From positions 1 to 64,000 of the forward strand of contig NZ_CARBVX010000004.1 in assembly GCF_948948975.1 (NCBI RefSeq): a stretch of DNA of 64,000 nucleotides, in the 5' to 3' direction. Shown piece after piece: positions 1 through 8,508 of this stretch. The translations under genes and the position numbers were made by a program. The first letter of the stretch is position 1. Each line of letters starts with the position of its first letter. This DNA comes from an uncultured Lactobacillus sp. GTDB lineage: Bacteria; Bacillota; Bacilli; Lactobacillales; Lactobacillaceae. Under the pieces are notes generated by a model. That model was not told the DNA's origin and ran no database searches. It worked only from the letters and a program-made list of their open reading frames with translations.

Positions 1-12
1 TTTAGACATAAT

Positions 13-50
13 AAAAACCTCGAAATTCTTGTCCGAATTTCGGGGTTCAT
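13..50 (-). terminator. Intrinsic terminator of the beta-lactamase-fold gene
   Basis: A 13-bp stem (positions 16-28 and 35-47, one mismatch) is followed on the minus strand by a T-run at 13-17. It lies just downstream of the stop codon at 69. Confidence 0.8.
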
Positions 51-68
51 ATCAAAACTCCTTTAAAT

Positions 69-1013
69 CTATTTTTGTTTAATCATCCAATTATTAATTG
101 AATCCCCAATTTTGGCTAGATCGACATCTTCTTCACTAACCATTGCCATAGTATAAGTCTTCCCATCTTCTTGAATTATAGCTGCTCCTTGTTTTTTATC
201 AGCTATTTTATAAACCACACCATTAATATTTTTCGCTAAGCCTTTTTCAGGAAAATTAGCTAATTGTCCTAAAATTTGATTATCCACATTAGTTCCTAAA
301 ATTTTCCCCTGATAAAGCTTTTGCATAGTATTAACTAAATCACTACTACTGGTTTTTCCAACAAAATCTTTACCAAAATTCTCAGTAATCTCTGTATGGG
401 TTGCACCAAATTCTTTTGCAGTTTGATTTACCTTTTCTTTTCCAATTTTATTTAAAATAATATTAGCCGCATTATTATTTTGCTGACGCATCATTAAATC
501 AAGTAAATAGGTGTAGGAATAAGCCATATCAGTCTTTAGTACCTTATCTCCACCACTTAAGTCACTTGATTTAACTTTATAAGGAGTTGCCGAGTTTAAG
601 CTTTTATCTTGAACTGCCTTGTAATAAGCCAGCAACACAAATAACTTTAAAACATTCCCAGCATTTAAATTATCTTGACTAGTATTTGTTAAATCAACAA
701 ATATTTTAGGATTATTCAAGTCTTTTACACTCACTTGATAACTTCCTTGAACATTTGAACTAGCTTTAACAATGGCTTTAGCCAAATTCTTATTACTATT
801 TTTTGAAATAGCGGCCTCTCCAATCTCGTTTTCTCCACTAGTAATACGAGTTTGTTTAGTGCCCTCTTTCATTTTACTTTTTTGAGCTACTTTGGCTGTT
901 GAGTTTCCATAAATTTCTAAAGTTTGTGTCTTCATACGATTAATACTAGTCATATAAAAAGCTAATGCACAAAAAGAGGATAAAATCGCCCCTAAAAATA
1001 TTTTATTTTTCAT
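69..1013 (-). CDS. Beta-lactamase-fold secreted protein, probably catalytically inactive
   Basis: The 314-aa protein has an N-terminal membrane anchor (residues 4-22), a polar spacer and a C-terminal class A beta-lactamase/transpeptidase-like domain from about residue 75. The helix that normally carries SxxK reads AGNVLKLFV, so Asn120 stands where the catalytic Ser is expected while Lys123 is kept. The SDN motif position reads NNN (179-181), and the KTG box near the C-terminus reads KIADKKQG, without KTG. Fold membership is judged from the spacing and the surrounding conserved hydrophobics. In active family members these three motifs form the acyl-enzyme, so this is probably a pseudoenzyme with a binding or cell-wall role; that role is inference. 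It is a single gene with its own terminator. Confidence 0.75.
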   Translation of the reverse strand: MKNKIFLGAILSSFCALAFYMTSINRMKTQTLEIYGNSTAKVAQKSKMKEGTKQTRITSGENEIGEAAISKNSNKNLAKAIVKASSNVQGSYQVSVKDLNNPKIFVDLTNTSQDNLNAGNVLKLFVLLAYYKAVQDKSLNSATPYKVKSSDLSGGDKVLKTDMAYSYTYLLDLMMRQQNNNAANIILNKIGKEKVNQTAKEFGATHTEITENFGKDFVGKTSSSDLVNTMQKLYQGKILGTNVDNQILGQLANFPEKGLAKNINGVVYKIADKKQGAAIIQEDGKTYTMAMVSEEDVDLAKIGDSINNWMIKQK

Positions 1014-1202
1014 TAAAAATCTCCTTAATCACATATTTTTATTTTATCATGCTAATACCTAAAAAAGTTTAAAGACTAAGGATTATTCTATTTTTTAAGA
1101 TTATCTTTTCTTTATATAGGATTTGCTGAATGCGTTCACAAATTGTTCTTTTTTTAGTACAATAATTCCAGTATTAATATTTACAGTGAGGGATTATTAT
1201 TT

Positions 1203-2126
1203 ATGTTGAAATATATGATCGGTATTGACGCAGGTGGTACACACTCTACGGCAATCGCTTATGACGAAAATGGTAAAGAATTAGGTCGTGCTGAATCTGG
1301 CCCAGGTCAAATCAACAATGACTACGAACTCGGTATCAAAAATATTGCTCAAGCAGTTAATGAATTGCGTGACAAGATTGATGGCGATTGTATTAAGGTT
1401 TTAGCCGGAATTGCTGGTTTATCTGTTGTTGGTAATGCACCAGAAGTCGCAGCAACTATTTCTTCAATGGTTGGTAACATTCCAACTCGTGCTATTACTG
1501 ACTCACTTCTTGCTCTTTACAATGGTCTTGAAGGAGCAGATGGTGCTTTAGTTATTGCAGGTACTGGATCCGTTGTTAACGGCCGTCAAAACGGTTCTTT
1601 AATCGCTGTTGGTGGTTACGGTTCTTTACTTGGAGACGAAGGTAGTGGTTATGCTATTACCAAGGCTGCTCTTCAATCCGCTCTTCTTAGCTGGGACAAG
1701 CGTGAAAAGAATTCTTTAATTGATTTATTCGTTAAAGAATTCAATGTTGATAACATGGGCGAAGTTCCTGCTAAATTCTACAACTTAACTAGTCCAGAAG
1801 TTGCTTCAAAGGCTGTTAAAGTTGCTAAGTTAGCAGATAACGGTGATGAAGATGCTCGTAAGATCATTGCAGATCAAGCACATCTTTTGGCTCGTGACAT
1901 TATCATGTGCTTAGACCGTTATGAAGATCCTAAGCCAATGCGCGTTGCTTTAACTGGTTCAGTTCTTTCAAACAACGCTATGATGCGTTCATACATGGAA
2001 GCAGAAGTTAAAGAAAAATACCCAGACGCAGTATTTAGCGTTTCAAACGGTGAAAACGCACGTGGTGTAATTTTTGATAAGAGCAAAGATTACCGCTACT
2101 TCACTAATCATAACGATGATGAATAA
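1203..2126 (+). CDS. N-acetylglucosamine kinase-like BadF/BadG/BcrA/BcrD ATPase family protein
   Basis: This 307-aa ASKHA-fold kinase opens with the phosphate-1 motif GIDAGGTHS (residues 7-15). A second nucleotide-binding stretch, VIAGTGSVVNG, lies near residue 116 and GGYGSLLGDEGSG near residue 137, which is typical of the N-acetylglucosamine kinase branch of the BadF family. Members phosphorylate amino sugars released from cell wall or glycans. The length is normal for the branch. The ATG at 1203 follows a modest GAGGG ribosome site. It is monocistronic and ends at a strong hairpin. The exact sugar cannot be read from the sequence. Confidence 0.85.
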   Translation: MLKYMIGIDAGGTHSTAIAYDENGKELGRAESGPGQINNDYELGIKNIAQAVNELRDKIDGDCIKVLAGIAGLSVVGNAPEVAATISSMVGNIPTRAITDSLLALYNGLEGADGALVIAGTGSVVNGRQNGSLIAVGGYGSLLGDEGSGYAITKAALQSALLSWDKREKNSLIDLFVKEFNVDNMGEVPAKFYNLTSPEVASKAVKVAKLADNGDEDARKIIADQAHLLARDIIMCLDRYEDPKPMRVALTGSVLSNNAMMRSYMEAEVKEKYPDAVFSVSNGENARGVIFDKSKDYRYFTNHNDDE

Positions 2127-2143
2127 TTAAATTAAACACTATA

Positions 2144-2174
2144 AAAGCACCTCGATCTCCGAGGTGCTTTTTTT
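2144..2174. terminator. Bidirectional intrinsic terminator between convergent genes
   Basis: A perfect 11-bp stem (2144-2154 with 2160-2170) has T-runs on both sides. It sits between the BadF kinase (+) and the GNAT gene (-). Confidence 0.9.
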
Positions 2175-2176
2175 AT

Positions 2177-2617
2177 CTATAGATCCTTATACATTAATAC
2201 GTGTTCTATACCACCCTCATCAAATGTCTCGCCTTTAACTTGATAACCAAGATGATCATAGAAAGGCTTGGCCGTCATTTGCGCATGGCAGTATAACCTA
2301 TTAATATCTTTTTCTTTTAGATACTCATGAACTTCTTTTATCATTTTACTTCCAAGATGCATTCCCCGTGCATCTTTTGAGACCACAACTCGACCTAAAT
2401 ACCAATCTCCATTTTCATCTTTAAAAATTCGACAAGTAGCTAAAGCATCATCTTTTCCGTCATTTAAACTAAAAACATGAATTGCATGAAAATCTTCATC
2501 ATCTATTTCAGGTAAGGTAATTTTTTGTTCACTAACAAAAACTTCATTTCTTAGCCTTTCGACGCAAAAAGCCTCATATCCAGTCATTTCATCAATTGTC
2601 TTAAAACAAAATTTCAT
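2177..2617 (-). CDS. GNAT family N-acetyltransferase (ElaA-like)
   Basis: This 146-aa single-domain GNAT protein carries the acetyl-CoA loop region VVVSKDARGMHLGSKMI around residues 76-92 and the C-terminal FYDHLGYQVKGE strand-helix segment. The N-terminal RNEVFVSEQ resembles the ElaA/YjcF branch. Its start codon overlaps the stop of the upstream GNAT gene (TAATG), so the two are translationally coupled in a marR-GNAT-GNAT operon. The substrate is unknown. Confidence 0.85.
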   Translation of the reverse strand: MKFCFKTIDEMTGYEAFCVERLRNEVFVSEQKITLPEIDDEDFHAIHVFSLNDGKDDALATCRIFKDENGDWYLGRVVVSKDARGMHLGSKMIKEVHEYLKEKDINRLYCHAQMTAKPFYDHLGYQVKGETFDEGGIEHVLMYKDL

Positions 2618-3165
2618 TACTTCAACCTCTTAACTAAAATCAAATCCGTCTGTGGATCTTCTCCAACTACAAAAGTGTGTTGACTAACTCTTTTAAAACT
2701 ATCTTTTTCATAGAAAGTCTGAGCCTGATAATTTTTCTCCCAAACTCCAAGCCACATATTGTCCTTATCTTTTTCTTTAGCTATTTTCTCAGCTAATTTG
2801 ATTAGCACTAATCCTAAACCTTGATGTTGAAAATCTTGCTTCAAGTATATTCTTTCGACTTCTAAAGCATTAGGAACCACCTGCTCTGTTTGCGCATCTC
2901 CCTCATTCACCTTTAAATAGCCAGCCACTTTATTATCTACAGTTAAAAAGTAAAAACTACTATTCGCATTTTCAACTTCATCTTTTAATTTTTCTTCTGC
3001 ATATGCTGTATCCAAAAATTTTCTCATATCTTCGGTACTATTTTGTGATCCAAACGTTTCTAAAAATGTTTGTCTTGAAATTTGTTGTAATTCTCTAATA
3101 TTATCTGCTAGTACTTCTTTAATCTCATATTTTACTGTTATATTAATACTTCCTCTTTCCACCAT
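2617..3165 (-). CDS. GNAT family N-acetyltransferase (PaiA-like)
   Basis: This is a 182-aa GNAT domain with the acetyl-CoA site FQHQGLGLVLIKLAEKIA and the terminal FYEKDSFKRVSQHTF segment. The sequence resembles PaiA/spermidine-type acetyltransferases, but the substrate is not certain. The start is ambiguous. The ATG at 3165 overlaps the end of marR by 23 bases and gives a short unconserved N-terminus, while an AGAGGAAG ribosome site a little downstream could serve a non-ATG start about 8-12 codons later. It is the middle gene of the marR operon. Confidence 0.8.
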   Translation of the reverse strand: MVERGSINITVKYEIKEVLADNIRELQQISRQTFLETFGSQNSTEDMRKFLDTAYAEEKLKDEVENANSSFYFLTVDNKVAGYLKVNEGDAQTEQVVPNALEVERIYLKQDFQHQGLGLVLIKLAEKIAKEKDKDNMWLGVWEKNYQAQTFYEKDSFKRVSQHTFVVGEDPQTDLILVKRLK

Positions 3166-3598
3166 TCTTTACAAAATTCCAATTTTCACGTGCATTTTTC
3201 TCGAGAACACTTAGATATTTTTGTAACCGAGCCTGTTCAACTTTAGTTAAGCCTTTTGTTACTAACGTATTTGAATAGACATTTTCTCTTTCTATTTCTT
3301 TAGCTAATTTTTTACCTGTGTCGGTTACAAATAAATGTTTGATTTTCTTATTAGTTTCATCATCTTCTTTAAAAATAAGTCCCGCTCGTTCAAGTTTTCT
3401 AATTCCACGAGCAGTCGTTGTACGATCAATATTTAATGATGTAGCTAAGTGATCAGAAATAATACCTGGGTGTTCAAAAATGCGAGTTAAATATAAGTAT
3501 TGACCACGATTTAATTCCAAATCTTTAAACTCAATATTAGCAATCGAATCCAAGGCTCGTGAAATTGAACCAATTTCTCTCAAAATATCTTCTGCCAT
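3143..3598 (-). CDS. MarR family transcriptional regulator
   Basis: This 151-aa protein has a MarR winged helix: the recognition region NIDRTTTARGIRKLERAGLI is followed by a wing rich in charged residues (KEDDETNKKIKHLFVTD). It heads an operon with two acetyltransferase genes and is divergent from the DUF1304 gene. A 20-bp inverted repeat at 3640-3659 in the divergent region is a good candidate operator, which implies autoregulation. The ligand is unknown. Confidence 0.88.
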   Translation of the reverse strand: MAEDILREIGSISRALDSIANIEFKDLELNRGQYLYLTRIFEHPGIISDHLATSLNIDRTTTARGIRKLERAGLIFKEDDETNKKIKHLFVTDTGKKLAKEIERENVYSNTLVTKGLTKVEQARLQKYLSVLEKNARENWNFVKNGGKRKY

Positions 3599-3639
3599 CT
3601 TTATGTCTATCCCTCCTATTTGTTCTAGTATATGTGACT

Positions 3640-3659
3640 ATTGTTGCAAATGCGACAAT
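3640..3659. promoter_or_regulatory. Candidate MarR operator in the divergent promoter region
   Basis: An inverted repeat ATTGTTGC-4-GCGACAAT has one mismatched pair. It lies between the marR start and the DUF1304 start, just upstream of a TATACT -10-like box for marR. Size and symmetry fit a MarR dimer site; binding is inference. Confidence 0.55.
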
Positions 3660-3744
3660 AATAAAAATGATTATTACTCTATTTGATTTCTATGTTAACA
3701 ATAAGTAAAATCTATCTGAATAGTTAAATAAAGGAGCTTATAAA

Positions 3745-4113
3745 ATGATTTTAAGAAATATTGGAATTCTTCTAACAATTATTGTTGGAATCGAGCATAT
3801 TGGAATTATGTGGTTAGAAATTTTTGGTAAGCCCGATTTACAAGCTAAGTCGTTTGACATGGATGTAGATTTTGTTAAACAGCCTGCCGCAAAAACAGCT
3901 TTAGCTAATCAAGGTATCTATAATGGAATGCTAGGCCTTTTAATCTTAATTGTATTTTTCTTTTTCAGAATGCCAACTTTAATTACTGTATGGCAACTGT
4001 TACTTGCCTTTGTTGTAGTTGTTGCTATTTTTGGTGGTTTTACAGCAAGTAAAAAGATTTTTATTGTTCAAATGCTACCTGCATTAATTGCCTTCATTCT
4101 ACTTTTCTTCTAA
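3745..4113 (+). CDS. DUF1304 family small membrane protein
   Basis: This 122-aa protein has four predicted membrane helices. The DUF1304 hallmark is an early membrane helix with an EHIGIMWLEIFG motif, where the His and Glu sit at the start of the loop. A strong AAAGGAG site precedes the ATG. No biochemical function is established for the family. It is divergent from marR and shares the putative operator, so it may be part of the same regulon. Confidence 0.85.
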   Translation: MILRNIGILLTIIVGIEHIGIMWLEIFGKPDLQAKSFDMDVDFVKQPAAKTALANQGIYNGMLGLLILIVFFFFRMPTLITVWQLLLAFVVVVAIFGGFTASKKIFIVQMLPALIAFILLFF

Positions 4114-4121
4114 AAAATCTA

Positions 4122-4162
4122 TAAAAAATGAGGATTGTCATAATGACAGTCCTCATTTTTTT
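4122..4162. terminator. Intrinsic terminator, usable from both sides
   Basis: A stem of about 13 bp with one mismatch (4128-4140 with 4144-4156) has A/T-runs on both flanks. It separates the convergent DUF1304 and ugpB genes. Confidence 0.85.
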
Positions 4163-4178
4163 ACTTAATATTCTGTTT

Positions 4179-5483
4179 TTATTGATTCCAAGCACTTTCG
4201 AACTTAGTCTTACCAGCATCAATTTGTGAATTCCAGTTTTGGCCCTTCTTTGCTTGTGCAAAGATGTTTTGCATAATTGAATTCAACTGAGTGTATGCGG
4301 CATTACTGTTCTTAACTACAGGAACACTGTATAAGTTCTTCATTGCCTTATCTAATTGAGCAGGAACCTTAGACTTAGTTGAGTCCTTGTAAGCACTAGA
4401 GTTAATTACATTGTTAGTTACAGGGATGTATCCAGTTTGATCAGCCCAAGTCAATTGTTGATTCTTACCTAACAAGTACTTAATGTACATGAAGGCAGCT
4501 GCCTTTTGCTCTGCAGTACCCTTGTTGAACATGTAGATATCAGTACCTTGTTGCATGTTGTACTTAGAAGGACGAGGGGCAACACCGTATTGGAACTTAT
4601 TACCAACACCCATCTTAACAAATCCTTCACCAGCACTAGTACCTACAAACATTGCAACCTTTTGGTTAGAGAAGTCACCAGAAAGGTAACCAGCTGAACC
4701 AGCAGTCTTGAAGTAACCAGCCTTAATACCATCAGCGTAGTAGTTGATTACTTTCTTAGATTTAGAACCAGTAAAGTTGATGTTCTTAGAGAAGTTTACG
4801 CCTTCATCCTTCATACCTAAAACGTAGTAGTTTGAAAGTGAGTCGAATCCAGCACCAACAACCTTGTGGTTACTTTTTTCGTAAATCTTCTTAGATGCTG
4901 CTTTTAATTCAGCCATTGTCTTTGGTACTTTAACACCATATTTATCTAATAAATCTTTGTTATAAGTTAACATTTCAACAGATTTATTAAATGGAATACC
5001 ATATTGAGTCCCCTTAATTTGTGCACCCTTTAATAATTCTTCACGGATGTCACTCTTTTTAGCTGAACCCCAACCAATCTTACTATTGTTAATGTAAGGC
5101 GTCATGTCAACTAAACGTTTGCTATTAGCGGCATTTAAAAGCCAGCCAGGATAAGCTTGAGTAATTGTAGGCAAGTTATTTGGTGATTGCAAAGTTGAGT
5201 TAATCTTTGCTTGTAAGTCATTATACTTACCTTGGTTTTCAAGTTTAACAGTAATGTTAGGATTCTTCTTTTCAAAATCCTTAGTCAAGCTTTGTAAAGT
5301 CTTTTCTTGAGTTCCAGTCATACCATGCCAGAAAACTACAGTAGTTTTCTTGGTAATCTTAGTTGGAATATCAGCTGACTTACTACTTGAGCTATCATTA
5401 CTCTTAGAATTTGAGCAAGCAGTAGTGCCTACAAGGGCTAAAGCAGCAACTGCAACTGCTGCAAATTTTTTAGTGAACTTCAT
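4179..5483 (-). CDS. ugpB: ABC transporter substrate-binding lipoprotein (UgpB-like)
   Basis: This 434-aa extracellular solute-binding protein of the family 1 (MalE/UgpB) type has an N-terminal lipoprotein signal with Cys23 in the lipobox TTAC, followed by a Ser/Asn-rich tether. The mature domain begins with VVFWHGMTG, a signature shared with glycerol-3-phosphate and oligosaccharide binders. It is the last gene of an operon encoding ATPase, two permeases and an MBL hydrolase, and it has a 44-base gap that probably holds its own ribosome site. The ligand may be glycerol-3-phosphate, a glycerophosphodiester or a sugar. The gene symbol is by family resemblance. Confidence 0.8.
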   Translation of the reverse strand: MKFTKKFAAVAVAALALVGTTACSNSKSNDSSSSKSADIPTKITKKTTVVFWHGMTGTQEKTLQSLTKDFEKKNPNITVKLENQGKYNDLQAKINSTLQSPNNLPTITQAYPGWLLNAANSKRLVDMTPYINNSKIGWGSAKKSDIREELLKGAQIKGTQYGIPFNKSVEMLTYNKDLLDKYGVKVPKTMAELKAASKKIYEKSNHKVVGAGFDSLSNYYVLGMKDEGVNFSKNINFTGSKSKKVINYYADGIKAGYFKTAGSAGYLSGDFSNQKVAMFVGTSAGEGFVKMGVGNKFQYGVAPRPSKYNMQQGTDIYMFNKGTAEQKAAAFMYIKYLLGKNQQLTWADQTGYIPVTNNVINSSAYKDSTKSKVPAQLDKAMKNLYSVPVVKNSNAAYTQLNSIMQNIFAQAKKGQNWNSQIDAGKTKFESAWNQ

Positions 5484-5527
5484 ATGTTCCTCCCAATAAA
5501 AACAAACAACAAAATAAAATTTTAATT

Positions 5528-6829
5528 TTAACTAAGCGTAAATACCTCTCCGCGCTTAGGTAAAATCCTTTCTCCAAATGGGTTTTCTTCTAATTCTGGA
5601 TGCAATGTGTGCACAGGAGCTAAAATTTTTGGCTCAAAACCCGCAATAATCTCTTTTAATTCAGCTACGTCCGCATGTCCTGAGCAACGTAGAGTTATCA
5701 ATTCAATTCCACGCTTTTCAATATTTTCAATAAACGGAGCATAAGCTGGATCAAAATCTCCAAGAGGCTCAGCATTACTATGAATGTATAAGCCACCTTT
5801 TTGTAGTTGATCATAATGACCCACTACTTGCCAGAAATATTGATGATCGTCTTTTAGAAGATCTTGATAACTGATTTCAAGATTTGGATCGAGCGCATCA
5901 ATCTTTTCATCTTCTGGCATGTAGTAGTAAGGAACATCCTGCTGTAATGCCAATTTTAATAATTCAGCACGTTTAGCATGAAGGACTACTTTTCGAGGAG
6001 AATCTGAAATAATTCTCAAAATTCGCTCTACATTTGTAGGATAAGTATTAAAAGTCAACTGACGCTTTGGATTATCTTTTTGGTATTTAACTACTCCTTC
6101 AGTAAGCTCAACCTCATTCTTAACGCCTTTGAACTCTTCACTATCCTCTTCACTACGTTCTGGCCATGAAACACCAGTACCTTCGATAATTAGCATATCA
6201 CATCCTTTACCCGTCGCCATAAATTGACGCACCCAATCGGGATGATAACCATGCAAACGAATATCTCCAGTATGAACGATTGTTTTATCAGGTGTTTCGA
6301 CGATTAACCCAGTTGCTCCGTAAGCATCATGGTCACTCGGAACAACTGTTAAAGTTATATCTCCAACTTTAATTGGTTGGTTTAATTTAGCTGCAATTAT
6401 AGGACGAGTATAATTCTTTGGTTTATCAGCTGCTGGTAATAAAAATTCTCCATCCCGATTCAACACTGGTAACAATACCGCAGTTAATGGACCAGCATAT
6501 AATGGAATCTCTGGCGCTAAAAGATTCATAGCTTTACTATGATCTAGATGAAGGTGAGAAATATAAGCTGCGCTGTGTTGCCAACGTTCATGATCTATTT
6601 CTTTTCCCGTAATCTTTGGATCATAGAAATTCGGTACATCACCAATCAATTGATATTTAAGAAGAGTTGAAAAATCTTCATCTTCCATTTTTAGTCCCAG
6701 TTCTGGACGGTACACTTCTCCTAAATCAAATAATACATGTGACTTATCATAAGCTACTTCAATCATTGGGCCGCCAATAGTCGTTAACCCATTATAAAAA
6801 GTAACTGTAGTTTTAGGCTTTGAGGTCAT
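5528..6829 (-). CDS. MBL-fold metallo-hydrolase within the ugp-like operon
   Basis: This 433-aa metallo-beta-lactamase-fold protein has the metal-binding motif HLHLDH (His92, His94, Asp96, His97), a further SDHDAYGATG segment and HTGDIRLHG, and a late APVHTLHPE histidine block. The overall arrangement resembles RNase J-like MBL proteins, but the length and genomic setting differ from the housekeeping RNases. It overlaps the 3' end of the permease gene by 17 bases, so it is translated with the importer. A phosphodiesterase acting on the imported ligand is a reasonable inference; RNA processing is the alternative. Confidence 0.78.
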   Translation of the reverse strand: MTSKPKTTVTFYNGLTTIGGPMIEVAYDKSHVLFDLGEVYRPELGLKMEDEDFSTLLKYQLIGDVPNFYDPKITGKEIDHERWQHSAAYISHLHLDHSKAMNLLAPEIPLYAGPLTAVLLPVLNRDGEFLLPAADKPKNYTRPIIAAKLNQPIKVGDITLTVVPSDHDAYGATGLIVETPDKTIVHTGDIRLHGYHPDWVRQFMATGKGCDMLIIEGTGVSWPERSEEDSEEFKGVKNEVELTEGVVKYQKDNPKRQLTFNTYPTNVERILRIISDSPRKVVLHAKRAELLKLALQQDVPYYYMPEDEKIDALDPNLEISYQDLLKDDHQYFWQVVGHYDQLQKGGLYIHSNAEPLGDFDPAYAPFIENIEKRGIELITLRCSGHADVAELKEIIAGFEPKILAPVHTLHPELEENPFGERILPKRGEVFTLS

Positions 6830-7643
6830 TACGTACTACTCCTCGAATAATTTGCTTTCTAAAAATGAAGTAAACAATTAAAACAGGTACTACTGTTAAA
6901 GTCGCTGCTGCTAGTTGAAGTTGCGTTTGAGCACCCGCATCAGAAGCAAAAGCAGCTAAACCATTATTCAATAAGCGCATCTTGTCTTCATTTGTTACCA
7001 ATAATGGCCATAAGAAGGAGTTCCATCCTGAAATAAAACTAAGCAACGCAACAGTAATTAATCCACCTTTAGACATTGGAACTAGAATTTTCCAAATATA
7101 TTCCCAGTCAGAAGCTCCATCAATCATGGCTGCTTTATAGATTGTTGGTGAAATTGCTGTGAAGTAGCTTTGTAAATAGTACATATAAAAGATAGATGTT
7201 AAGAACGGTAAAACCAATCCTAAATATGTATTCAATAAGCCTAAATGAGCAATTGTATTGTAGTTGGTAAAAATTATTGCTTCTCCCGGAACCATTAAGA
7301 GTGAAAGAAAAATTAACTGAATAAATCCTTTTCCCTTAAATTTTAAGTTGGTCATTGCAAATGCACCGAGAATTGAAGTAAACAATGTAACAATTGTTGT
7401 AGTTGCCGCTGTAATAAATGTGTTTAAGAAGTATCTTGCAAATGGTGCTTGCTCAAATACTTTTTGATAGTTACTCCACCGCAAAGTCTTTGGGATTAAA
7501 GTTGGTGGAATAGTAGTGGTTTCTTGATAGGACATCAATCCACCTAAGATCATATAAATAAATGGGAAAACAGTTATAATGCCAAAAATTCCAATGAATA
7601 GATAGACAAAAATCATTCCCCAACGTAGTTTTTTCTTCTTCAT
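6813..7643 (-). CDS. ugpE: ABC transporter permease (UgpE/MalG-like)
   Basis: This 276-aa inner-membrane permease has six predicted helices and the ATPase-docking EAA loop AAMIDGASDWEYIWKILVPMSK near residue 172. It belongs to the carbohydrate-uptake-1 family. It follows the UgpA-like permease with a one-base gap and overlaps the MBL gene. The order C-A-E-MBL-B is consistent with a single transcript. Confidence 0.88.
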   Translation of the reverse strand: MKKKKLRWGMIFVYLFIGIFGIITVFPFIYMILGGLMSYQETTTIPPTLIPKTLRWSNYQKVFEQAPFARYFLNTFITAATTTIVTLFTSILGAFAMTNLKFKGKGFIQLIFLSLLMVPGEAIIFTNYNTIAHLGLLNTYLGLVLPFLTSIFYMYYLQSYFTAISPTIYKAAMIDGASDWEYIWKILVPMSKGGLITVALLSFISGWNSFLWPLLVTNEDKMRLLNNGLAAFASDAGAQTQLQLAAATLTVVPVLIVYFIFRKQIIRGVVRNDLKA

Positions 7644-7644
7644 T

Positions 7645-8508
7645 CTAACTGTTCACCTTTTTCATTAATTTTCTTTGTAAGAAAGTTACGAACAATATAA
7701 ATAGGAACAAGACTACTGTTGCAGCCATTGCTACACCAGGCGTACCAACAATTTGGAATTTATTATAGATATAGTAAACTGCCGTCATTGCCGAATTACC
7801 TACACCAGCTTGTCCATTAAATAATGCATAAACTTGGGTATAGATCTTAAATGCCCCAATTAAGTTTACAGTTAAAAGAAATGCTAAAGTTGGAACTAAC
7901 TGTGGCACGGTTATGCGCCAGAACTTTTCCCTACTTGTTGCACCATACATATCAGCTAAAACATAGTAATTTGGTTCAATGTTTCTTAACGCACCCATCA
8001 AGATAACGATATTAAATGCCAAAGATGACCAAACACCAAAGATAATCAATGAAACAAGACTTAGACTCGGATTATCTAACCAATCAGGTTGTGGTAAATG
8101 AACAAGTTTTAATAAGAAGTTCAATAAACCGTATTCACCATTAAAGATATAGCGAAATACAATTCCAATTGCGATTGTACTGGTAACATATGGCATAAAA
8201 AACATAGTTTCAAAGAAGGCAGTATGTTTAATCTTTGAAAAGATAAACCATGCTAACGCAACAGAAATTATTAAGGCAATTGGCACGGCTAAAAATGCAT
8301 AAATAGCCGTATTCATAATTGCACGCCAGAATTCTGGATCGCTAAAAATATACTGATAGTTAGAGAGTCCATTAAATTGAAGATCAATTAATGGACCACC
8401 CTGAAAACTCATCGTAAAAGCACGTAGAATTGGCCAAATGCTAAATACAGTAACGCAAATAATGGCCGGTGCTAAAAATAACCAAGCTTTTTTCTGATTA
8501 TCTTTCAT
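7645..8508 (-). CDS. ugpA: ABC transporter permease (UgpA/MalF-like)
   Basis: This 287-aa permease has six predicted transmembrane helices and the EAA loop LADMYGATSREKFWRITVPQ near residue 184. It begins at the last base of the ATPase gene (ATGA-type overlap) and pairs with the UgpE-like permease to form the heterodimeric channel. Confidence 0.88.
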   Translation of the reverse strand: MKDNQKKAWLFLAPAIICVTVFSIWPILRAFTMSFQGGPLIDLQFNGLSNYQYIFSDPEFWRAIMNTAIYAFLAVPIALIISVALAWFIFSKIKHTAFFETMFFMPYVTSTIAIGIVFRYIFNGEYGLLNFLLKLVHLPQPDWLDNPSLSLVSLIIFGVWSSLAFNIVILMGALRNIEPNYYVLADMYGATSREKFWRITVPQLVPTLAFLLTVNLIGAFKIYTQVYALFNGQAGVGNSAMTAVYYIYNKFQIVGTPGVAMAATVVLFLFILFVTFLQRKLMKKVNS

